29,721 bases of DNA. It comes from CAZUTK01 sp964623265 (GTDB lineage Bacteria > Electryoneota > B3-LCP). This document shows, in pieces, positions 1-5,717 of this stretch; position 1 is the stretch's first letter, and each line of letters begins with the position of its first letter. The position numbers and the translations under genes were made by a program. The stretch lies in contig CAZUTK010000040.1 in assembly GCA_964623265.1 (NCBI GenBank), forward strand, positions 1 through 29,721. Direction: 5' to 3'. The notes below the pieces were generated by a model. The model was not told the origin of the DNA and made no database searches. It was given only the letters and a program-made list of their open reading frames with translations.

Positions 1-14
1 AAGCTGGAATCCAG
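1..14. repeat. Partial REP-like repeat at window edge
   Basis: The window opens with the right half of the 27-nt repeat (…AAGCTGGAATCCAG), matching the end of the copy at 66-92. The left half lies outside the window. Confidence 0.7.
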
Positions 15-19
15 ATCAA

Positions 20-54
20 GATTCCGGATCCGGTTTACGCCTGTCCGGAATGAC
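20..54. repeat. REP-like repeat, longer degenerate form
   Basis: It begins GATTCCGGATCCGG and ends TGTCCGGAATGAC, so it keeps the GATTCC and GGAATGAC ends of the family. The stem is longer and imperfect. It resembles the longer copy at 389-425 more than the 27-nt core copies. Confidence 0.6.
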
Positions 55-65
55 AGTTTTTGCAT

Positions 66-92
66 GTCATTCCCGCGAAAGCTGGAATCCAG
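66..92. repeat. REP-like 27-nt palindromic repeat
   Basis: GTCATTCCCGCG-AA-AGCTGGAATCCAG reads as an imperfect hairpin. It supplies the last eight or so codons and the stop codon of the GIY-YIG gene, whose TGA lies within the GGAATGAC end of the repeat. Confidence 0.85.
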
Positions 93-381
93 ATTCTAAG
101 AGCTTGTCGTATAAATCTTCCCATTCTGGATTCGATTTCTCAATCAATTCTAATTTCCATTTTCTCTTCCACCACTTTAATTGTTTTTCGCGCTTCAGTG
201 CGTGTTCAATATTGTTATATTGCTCGAAATAAACCAAGGAATGAATCTGGTATTTTTTTGTAAATCCCTCTATCAAATTATTCTTATGTTCGAAGACTCG
301 GCGAACGATGTTGTTGGTAACACCTATATATAGAGTCCCGTTTCTCTTGCTGGCAAGGATATAGACGAAGTATTTCTTCAT
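67..381 (-). CDS. GIY-YIG single-domain endonuclease (URI/UPF0213-like)
   Basis: A 104-residue protein made of one GIY-YIG nuclease domain. Visible signature elements are the YVYIL strand (residues 6-9 region), YIG at 18-20, Arg27/28, Glu31-His32 and the late Asn84-Pro85. Members of this family make metal-dependent cuts through a catalytic Arg, Tyr and Glu; the cellular role of the small stand-alone form is poorly defined. The gene is AT-rich compared with most of the window. Its last nine residues (about 96-104) are encoded by the REP copy at 66-92, and another REP copy lies eight bases upstream of its start. Being bracketed by repeats, together with its base composition, suggests arrival as a unit rather than being an ordinary resident gene. 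Domain assignment is secure; role and mobility are inference. Confidence 0.88.
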   Translation of the reverse strand: MKKYFVYILASKRNGTLYIGVTNNIVRRVFEHKNNLIEGFTKKYQIHSLVYFEQYNNIEHALKREKQLKWWKRKWKLELIEKSNPEWEDLYDKLLESGFQLSRE

Positions 382-388
382 GCTCTCT

Positions 389-425
389 CTGGATTCCGGA
401 TCGGGCTAAAGCCCGTCCGGATGAC
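389..425. repeat. REP-like repeat, longer form
   Basis: CTGGATTCC opens and GTCCGGATGAC closes a hairpin whose arms are CCGGATCGGGC and GCCCGTCCGG around TAAA, with one bulged T. It lies between the GIY-YIG start and the end of the methyltransferase gene, whose stop codon is only three bases away. Confidence 0.75.
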
Positions 426-754
426 ACTCAAGAATTTACTTCCACCGTCGCTGCCGCGTCGTTGCCGAAGATGTCCACCACCCGCACCGCTACGGTGCGC
501 TTTAGCTTTCGCTCCAGGATCTCGCTGGCGGTGATCGGAACCGTCTTCGCCTTCTTGCCGTTGCCCCGGAACGCTTGCCACTGGCTCTTGAACGTGGCTC
601 CGTCGTAGTCCCAATCCACCGCCCAATAGTCAATTAGCACCGCGAAGTTGTCCTTGGCGATCTTTATCAGAGCCTCATAGTCTTACTTGCCCTTCTCCGT
701 GATCCGGCTGATGGGAATGTCCATTAAGACGTAACGCTTGATGGCGAGCGTAAC

Positions 755-781
755 CTGGATTCCCGCTTTCGCGGGAATGAC
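755..781. repeat. REP-like 27-nt repeat inside methyltransferase
   Basis: CTGGATTCCCGCTTTCGCGGGAATGAC is a near-perfect hairpin with arms ATTCCCGC and GCGGGAAT. Read on the minus strand in the gene's frame it encodes VIPAKAGIQ, an insertion between VDNIPG and VTLAIKRYV that keeps the frame. Confidence 0.9.
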
Positions 782-940
782 ACCGGGAATATTGTCAACT
801 GGAGTAACGATGGGCGTCTCCAGGCGTAAATACGGCCGTTCGTAAAAGTGCACCTTGTCGGCTAAGGCTTCGATGTCCTCTTCGGACCTGGCTTTCTTCA
901 GGTAGTCGTATATGTCCGGCGGGATGTCGCGGGGGATGAT

Positions 941-967
941 CTGGATTCCGGCTTTCGCCGGAATGAC
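941..967. repeat. REP-like 27-nt repeat inside methyltransferase
   Basis: CTGGATTCCGGCTTTCGCCGGAATGAC is the same family with a GCCGG/CCGGC stem. In the minus-strand frame it again gives VIPAKAGIQ, followed by IIPRDIPPDIYDYL. Its GAATGAC end faces the 18-bp tandem array. Confidence 0.9.
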
Positions 968-983
968 GGACGAGGACGAGCGG

Positions 984-1142
984 GTCGAAGAAGAGNNNNN
1001 NNNNNNNNNNNNNNNNAAGAAGAGGGGGGTGTCGAAGAAGAGGGGGGTGTCGAAGAAGAGGGGGGAATCGAAGAAGCGGGAGGAGTTGAAGAAGCGGGGG
1101 GAGTTGAAGAAGCGGGGAAAGACGAGGAAGAGGGGAGAGCCC
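984..1142. repeat. 18-bp tandem repeat array (interrupted by N gap)
   Basis: Seven consecutive 18-nt units are resolved from 1017 to 1142, of the type AAGAAGAGGGGGGTGTCG changing to AAGAAGCGGGGGGAGTTG. A partial unit lies on the other side of the gap. On the minus strand it translates to a low-complexity Ser-Ser-Ser-Thr-Pro-Pro type hexapeptide repeat. The array lies between two REP copies in opposite orientation (941-967 and 1150-1176). Confidence 0.85.
996..1016. other. Assembly gap of 21 N within tandem array
   Basis: Twenty-one N bases interrupt the 18-bp array. The methyltransferase frame differs on the two sides of the gap. A true gap length of 1 modulo 3 (for example 19 or 22) would rejoin them, so the apparent frameshift may be an artefact of the gap estimate. 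Confidence 0.95.
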
Positions 1143-1149
1143 CCTCACG

Positions 1150-1176
1150 GTCATGCCAGCGAACGCTGGCATCCAG
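1150..1176. repeat. REP-like 27-nt repeat with a different stem sequence
   Basis: GTCATGCCAGCGAACGCTGGCATCCAG has the same length and ends (GTCAT…ATCCAG) as the other copies. Its stem is GCCAGCG/CGCTGGC instead of TCCCGCG/AGCGGGA, so both arms changed together. On the minus strand it encodes LDASVRWHD within the methyltransferase reading frame. It is inverted relative to the copy at 941-967. Confidence 0.8.
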
Positions 1177-2397
1177 GCGCTTAGCCGCCTTCAAGGCGCG
1201 CAATCTGGAATCGAGAGCCTCGGCGAAGTTATACTCGTAATCCCAACCCAAAATGACCAGCCGCTTGTAGCCCGTGCCGTCCAATTTCTGCGCTTGCAAG
1301 GCTAATTCCTCGGCTTTCCTGGCGGTGATGGGGCGGTCGGGATAGCCCACGTAAACGAGCTCGTCGGCACCGTCTTCACCTTTTCTCACCCCCAATCCAC
1401 TCAGTTTATCCCTGGGCGTGGCTCCGTAGAGCTTCAAAATCAGCGTCTGCATTTCCCAAATGCGGCCGCCGGTCAGGTAAATCATCTCGCGCTGGTAATT
1501 GCCGATATTTTCAATCAAAAACGGCTGCGCTCCTTGTTCAACTAAGCGCGCCCGGGTAACTTGGATTCCGACCTTGCCTAACTCGCACAGAATCCAGCGC
1601 CGTCCCAACTTCTCCGCAACCGCGCCGGTGGTGCCGGAACCTGCAAAGAAGTCGGCAACAAGATCACCCTCATTCGAGGACGCTTTAATTATACGGTCTA
1701 GAAGTGACATAGGCTTCTGTGTACCAAAGCCTGTCTTTTCGGCTGATTGTGACTGGGGATCATAAACATCTGTCCAAATAGATTGACACACCTTTCCCAG
1801 CATTTCATCCAAATAATACTTTACGCGCGGCACGTCGTTTTGAGAGATTATAATTCTACCTTCCTTTTCTAGTTGCTCAATGCTTTTTCCTAATGCTCCG
1901 GACCAGTGTCTTCCAGGTGGCGGGACTCGGAGTTTGCCACAGAAATACTTTGGCGGGCCGTCACCTGGGGCATTTAGGGATACAAGTTGATAACGCCGTT
2001 GCGTTTCAGGCTCAACATTTCTAAATGAAGATTGAATATATGAATCATCATATTCTTGGTACTGTATATTCCATATATGACACGCTGTCTTTGAATAAAA
2101 TAACAGAATGTCGTGATTCCTGCCAAGCTGCCCTGCATCACTATGACTGAATACAGATTGCCTTGCAATCTCATTCTGAAAGTTCTCTCTTCCAAAGATT
2201 TCATCCAAGATTAATCTTATATAAGAATTAATGTGCCAATCGCAATGAACATAAATACTTCCATCCTCCGCTAATAGGCGCTTCATCAATTGCAAACGGG
2301 GGTAAAGCATGTCCAAGTAGGAGTCGGTTCCGCCGGTCCAGGTGTCCTTGTAGGCCAGCCGTTCAATCACCGAGGGTTCTTTGGTGAACTCAAGAGA

Positions 2398-2424
2398 CTG
2401 GATTCCGGCTTTCGCCGGAATGAC
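2398..2424. repeat. REP-like 27-nt repeat inside methyltransferase
   Basis: This copy is identical to the one at 941-967. On the minus strand it encodes VIPAKAGIQ just before SLEFTKEPSVIERLAYKDT. Its GGAATGAC end runs directly into, and is part of, the first unit of the 21-bp array. Confidence 0.92.
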
Positions 2425-2626
2425 AGAGGAAGAATGGGGAATGGCAGAGGAAGAATGTGGAATGGCAGAGGAGGAATGGGGAATGGCAGAGGAAGAATGT
2501 GGAATGGCAGAGGAAGAATGTGGAATGGCAGAGGAGGAATGGGGAATGGCAGAGGAAGAATGGGGAATGGCAGAGGAGGAATGGGGAATGGCAGAGGAAG
2601 AATGGGGAATGACGGAAGAAGAGATG
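2417..2626. repeat. 21-bp tandem repeat array, ten units
   Basis: Ten units of 21 nt follow the pattern GGAATGGCAGAGGAAGAATG plus G or T; the first and last are diverged (GGAATGAC…). On the minus strand the units encode the heptapeptide SSSAIPH without stops. The array starts with the terminal eight bases of the REP copy at 2398-2424, so the repeat unit seems to have been built from the REP end plus flanking bases. The insertion lies between motif IV and the conserved body of the methyltransferase. Confidence 0.95.
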
Positions 2627-2978
2627 GTCATCTTGTGGGAATAATCCGCCTAGCTGTCAAAAGGCGGGTCAATGTAAATCAGGTTGATCTTGCCTTCGTA
2701 GCCCTGGGCTAACAGGGCTTGCATCGCCAGCAGGTTATCGCCCCAAATCAGGCGGTTCATCTTCTGTTTGTCCAGTTCCGCTTCTCCGATCAGCCCGTCC
2801 CGGAAAGACAAGGGAAGTTCCCCCGCCGTCTGCATATTGGGGATCACCACTTCTGCGGTCTGGAATTCGATGTCTTTGGGATTGGGGGCTCGCCGGGGCT
2901 TGGTATCCCAGACTAAACGAGCGGAGTCTTTCTTGCGGAATCTGGCTGTCGAACCGTTCTTGAATTGTCCGTTTCCCA

Positions 2979-3692
2979 TCACCCTTCCTCGATCCTCTTC
3001 ACCGTTTCTTTCACTTCCGCTTCGATGTCCAGCATCGTGCCGGCGACGTCCAAATCCACCGTCTTCCACTCTTGAAGGCGGTTCAGGATGCGGATCACTT
3101 CCGTGATCTTCTGCGACGCCTTCAGCGCCTCGGTCGCCAGCTCCATCTCTTCGGGACCGAGCCGGTTTCCTTCCCGCAGCCGTTCCAAGCTGATGCTCAG
3201 CCCGCAGTTGAAATTGTTGATGTAGTGGGAGATCGTCACCAGCATCTGCTGGAAGGACTCGAGGCGCGCCATCTGCTTCTCCTGGCGGCGCATCTGCTCG
3301 CGAGCCGCCTTGAATTCCAGCGCCCGCAGCACGGAGATGCGCAGGTCCTCGTCATCCCAGGGTTTGTTGAAATACTTGTAGATGTGCCCCTGGTTGACCG
3401 CTTCCAATGCGATCTCCAAGCCGCCTCTGCCGGTGATCAGCATGCGCACGGCGTCCGGCTGGAGAGCGATGGACTGCTTGAGCATCTCCACGCCGGTCAT
3501 GCCGGGCATATTGTAGTCCGAGAGGATCAGATCCACGGGATGATTCCGCAGGTAATCCAGCGCTTGCGGACCGCTCGCGGCGAAGGCGATGGCGAGATCT
3601 TCTTCCCAGGCGGTGGTCGCATCTGAGAGGAAGACGCGTCGCAGCGCCTTCAGGACGTTGGGTTCGTCGTCCACGAAGAGGAGTTGCGGCAT
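2979..3692 (-). CDS. Response regulator with REC domain and orphan DHp-like helix
   Basis: A 237-residue protein. Residues 1-125 form a receiver domain with acidic Asp8/Asp9, phospho-acceptor Asp59 (LILSDYNMPGMTG), Thr87 and Lys110 in FNKPW. The FNKPWDDEDLR stretch is typical of RpfG-like and hybrid-type regulators. A coiled-coil linker (about 126-148) follows, then a helical segment with TISHYINNFNCGL around His156 that resembles the H-box of histidine kinases. No ATP-binding domain, HD-GYP or DNA-binding domain follows. The stop codon overlaps the methyltransferase ATG as TGATG, so the two were translationally coupled. It starts 35 bases after the cyclophilin gene. An output through protein contact or phosphotransfer is inference. 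Confidence 0.85.
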   Translation of the reverse strand: MPQLLFVDDEPNVLKALRRVFLSDATTAWEEDLAIAFAASGPQALDYLRNHPVDLILSDYNMPGMTGVEMLKQSIALQPDAVRMLITGRGGLEIALEAVNQGHIYKYFNKPWDDEDLRISVLRALEFKAAREQMRRQEKQMARLESFQQMLVTISHYINNFNCGLSISLERLREGNRLGPEEMELATEALKASQKITEVIRILNRLQEWKTVDLDVAGTMLDIEAEVKETVKRIEEG

Positions 3693-3727
3693 AGCGCGCC
3701 TTTCACGCAGGAATTCATTCGGGTCGT

Positions 3728-4336
3728 TTATTTCAGTTCTGTTCGTGGGATGATTTTCACGGACATCGGCACGGGCTCCAGAGGGTTATCCCGGGCGTCG
3801 CGCGGGACGTTGACGATCTTGTCCACGGTCTCGATGCCCTGGATCACTTGCCCGAAGACGGTGTAACTGCCGTTTAAGTGTGGCACATCCGCGGCGCAGA
3901 TGAAGAACTGCGAACCCGCGCTGTTGGGATCCATGGCGCGCGCCATCGAGAGCGTGCCGCGCAGGTGCGGTTTCTGGTTGAATTCGGCGTTGATCGTGTA
4001 GCCCGGACCGCCGCTGCCGTCGTTGGAACGGTCGTCGTCCTTGCTGTTGGGGTCGCCGCCCTGGATCATAAAGCCGGGGATGACTCGGTGGAAGGTGGTG
4101 CCGTTGTAGAAGCCCTCTTTCGCCAGCTTGATGAAGTTGGCGACGTGGTTGGGAGCCACATCGGGGAAGAATTCGAGCGTCATACTGCCCAGCCGCGTTT
4201 CGATCACCGCGACTTCTTCGCCGGTTGCTTTCGGCTCCATTTTGCTCTCCGTTTGCTGAGATTCGGTTTTCTTGCCGCCGCAGCTCATGATTAAAAGCAC
4301 GATCAGGACGGGGAAAAATTGAATAATTCGTTTCAT
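3728..4336 (-). CDS. Lipoprotein cyclophilin-type peptidyl-prolyl isomerase
   Basis: A 202-residue protein that catalyses cis-trans isomerisation of prolyl bonds. It has an N-terminal lipoprotein signal, LLIMSCGG with Cys19 as the lipidation site, then a polar linker to about residue 40. The cyclophilin fold follows: TTFHRVIPGFMIQGGD (catalytic Arg84 and Phe89), GSQFFI (141-146) and TVFGQV with Phe161. All core catalytic residues are present. The lipobox places it on the periplasmic side of a membrane, where it probably helps fold exported proteins. A purine-rich AAAGGTGA lies just before the ATG. It is the first of three same-strand genes (cyclophilin, response regulator, methyltransferase). 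Confidence 0.93.
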   Translation of the reverse strand: MKRIIQFFPVLIVLLIMSCGGKKTESQQTESKMEPKATGEEVAVIETRLGSMTLEFFPDVAPNHVANFIKLAKEGFYNGTTFHRVIPGFMIQGGDPNSKDDDRSNDGSGGPGYTINAEFNQKPHLRGTLSMARAMDPNSAGSQFFICAADVPHLNGSYTVFGQVIQGIETVDKIVNVPRDARDNPLEPVPMSVKIIPRTELK

Positions 4337-4474
4337 CGGTTCACCTTTTGGATGGATGGTAGGGATGTTTTCTTTCGGCGCAATTCAGATGCGATCTATG
4401 GTTTCGAATATCTTGCTTCGTTCTGATTTTTCAGATTGGTCGGATGTAGAAATGAGAATTTTGCAGATCGCCGA

Positions 4475-5287
4475 TTATTCTTCGTCCAGATTCATTTCTT
4501 CCATCTCCTGCTTCGAATATCCGGCGGGGAGATCGAAAAGGGACGCCTGGAAATTCTGCCGTTTGATTTCCTTGACTTCGGTTTGGTGCATTTTCATCCC
4601 TCGGCTGTAAGTGATAATGCGCAGAGGCAGACCGGAGTAATCGCCCGGTTGCGCTTGATCTTCCAGGATGATCGGGTGGTAAAAATCCGTATCTTTGAAA
4701 TATTGGCTGAAAAGCTCGCTCATCTTGTAGAGCCCGGCGAAATCCTCTTTTTTAAGCCCCAGAGCTTCCGGCTGCGCCGTCCAGACTTCTTCCACAACAT
4801 CGGTTTCGTTCATAGCAATGTATTTATCCGTCGTCCATTCGCCGACTTTTTCTCCGGAAGAGACCTTCTTATAGGTGGTTCTGGTCTTTTCAGCGGGTAG
4901 ATTGCCTTTCATCATTTCTTCCATCATGGCGCGTTGTTCGGGAGGCAGATCCTTCATGGCTTCTTGCATATTCTGCATCGCCTCGTTCATGGTACCCGCC
5001 ATTTTTTTCAGGTCTTGCTCCGTGATTTCCATGTAGGTCTTGTTTTGGTTGTTGAGAATCCAGAAGACGCGCTGATCCATCCGATAGATGACGACGTCGC
5101 CGGTCTCGTTTTCGCCCATCTCCACGCGGATGCGGTCTTTGTCCAGATATAGGCGGCTCGTGATGTTTTCTTCTTCCGGAGAACCGAAAGCGGTCTCGCG
5201 GCTGACGATGAGAATTCCTGCGTTCAAGGATGACGCGCAGATCCACAGGGTAAGCAGCGCCCAAAACAATCGTGAGATTATTTGCAT
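4475..5287 (-). CDS. Secreted DUF4412-like protein
   Basis: A 270-residue protein with a signal peptide (hydrophobic residues 5-22, likely cleavage after LNA at about 23). The mature part opens with strands typical of DUF4412 and related lipoprotein-carrier-like folds: SRLYLDKDRIRVEMGENE followed by VVIYRMDQRVFWILNNQNKTYMEI. The middle (about 95-130) is a Met/Glu-rich helix (MNEAMQNMQEAMKDLPPEQR). The C-terminal half has LPLRIITYSRG and a LFDLPAGY motif, common at the end of such domains. A good Shine-Dalgarno AAGGAGAA precedes the ATG. Function is unknown; a role binding a lipid or hydrophobic ligand in the periplasm is only inferred from the fold type. Confidence 0.75.
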   Translation of the reverse strand: MQIISRLFWALLTLWICASSLNAGILIVSRETAFGSPEEENITSRLYLDKDRIRVEMGENETGDVVIYRMDQRVFWILNNQNKTYMEITEQDLKKMAGTMNEAMQNMQEAMKDLPPEQRAMMEEMMKGNLPAEKTRTTYKKVSSGEKVGEWTTDKYIAMNETDVVEEVWTAQPEALGLKKEDFAGLYKMSELFSQYFKDTDFYHPIILEDQAQPGDYSGLPLRIITYSRGMKMHQTEVKEIKRQNFQASLFDLPAGYSKQEMEEMNLDEE

Positions 5288-5380
5288 TGCGATTCTCCTT
5301 ATTTGAAGGTATTACTGAGATGTTATCGGCAGGCTTGGATCTCAAACCTATGTTACGATATATTGAATAAAAGATGGATC

Positions 5381-5402
5381 ATTTCAAATAGCGGTTTGAA
5401 AT
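5381..5402. promoter_or_regulatory. Inverted repeat upstream of the DUF4412-like gene
   Basis: ATTTCAAA and TTTGAAAT are exact 8-bp inverted arms six bases apart, about 95 bases upstream of the DUF4412-like start. A further GGTTTGAA copy follows. It looks like a site for a dimeric regulator; no regulator is identified. Confidence 0.35.
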
Positions 5403-5419
5403 GGTTTGAATCAATCAAT

Positions 5420-5441
5420 AAAAATGCCCCTCACAGGGGCA
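5420..5441 (-). terminator. Rho-independent terminator of the parA-like operon
   Basis: On the minus strand the RNA reads TGCCCCT-GTG-AGGGGCA followed by TTTTTATTG: a perfect 7-bp GC-rich stem, tight loop and U-tract. It lies 33 bases past the stop of the small Arg-rich gene and separates that operon from the DUF4412-like gene. Confidence 0.88.
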
Positions 5442-5474
5442 ATATAGCGATTTCACAGGCAAATGTCAACGGAA

Positions 5475-5708
5475 TTATGGCTTCGTCGTCTTATCCGGCC
5501 GCTCGGCGCCCGATGAAGCCTGATCCGTGATTCTCTTGAGCAGTTCTTCTTTTTCTTCGTCCGAAACGACGCGGCGATCCATCTGCCGGCGGTCCAGCCC
5601 CGAACGGCGGTCCGGAAAGGGGAGATCCTTCGGGTCAATATGCGTTTTACGCCGCTCTCCCTTGCGCCGGTCTTGACCGCGGTACAGGATCTTTTTCTCT
5701 TCAGACAT
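5475..5708 (-). CDS. Small Arg-rich protein with repeated DRR motifs
   Basis: A 77-residue, very basic protein that I do not recognise as a named family. Residues 10-48 carry RGQDRRKGERR and later DRRSGLDRRQMDRRV, a run of (D/E)RR motifs. Similar short stretches are often seen as linkers at the start of GGDEF or PilZ proteins, but no such domain follows here. The C-terminus is a short acidic-basic helix (DEEKEELLKRI) and a Ser/Pro-rich tail. It starts nine bases after the ParA-like stop, so the two are probably co-transcribed and may be partners. The terminator at 5420-5441 follows. Confidence 0.65.
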   Translation of the reverse strand: MSEEKKILYRGQDRRKGERRKTHIDPKDLPFPDRRSGLDRRQMDRRVVSDEEKEELLKRITDQASSGAERPDKTTKP

Positions 5709-5717
5709 AATGGCTCA

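Larger units (their letters stand above)
428..2979 (-). pseudogene. Decayed beta-class (type III Mod-like) DNA methyltransferase
   Basis: This is one gene read in pieces. The N-terminal piece (109 codons from the ATG at 2979) ends in the catalytic DPPF (residues 104-107), then meets TAG at 2652-2650 where relatives usually have Lys. The same frame continues with ADYSHKM, a 21-bp-repeat insertion, then the conserved body including WTGGTDSYLDMLYPRL, a variable AT-rich target-recognition part, and DFFAGSGTTG (motif I). DPPF before FAGSGTTG is the beta-class order (N6-adenine or N4-cytosine). Past the 18-bp array and N gap the frame shifts, continuing as IPPDIYDYLKKARSEEDIEA and, after a TAA at 685-683, as IDYWAVDWDYDG to the stop at 428. 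Four REP copies lie inside it. No res gene is visible. Two stops make an active full-length enzyme unlikely. Its start overlaps the stop of the response regulator (TGATG). Confidence 0.88.

Noticed and set aside
1..425. RAYT-type REP system
   Set aside because: No HUH/Y1 transposase gene is found near the repeats; the only nuclease is GIY-YIG.
2417..2626. CRISPR array
   Set aside because: The units are directly contiguous 21-mers with no unique spacers and there are no cas genes.
2290..2712. Plus-strand open frames across the 21-bp array (Gly/Arg/Met/Glu-rich translations)
   Set aside because: They exist only because the repeat lacks stops in all frames; they are antisense to the methyltransferase and have no family resemblance.
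428..2979. Readthrough or stop-codon reassignment to rescue the methyltransferase
   Set aside because: Two different stops (TAG and TAA) interrupt it, and TAA and TAG end other genes normally in the window (thyX, the tamA-like gene).
428..2979. Phase-variable Mod gene
   Set aside because: Both arrays have units of three-base multiples (21 and 18), so changing copy number would not switch the frame; phase-variable Mods usually use units that are not multiples of three.
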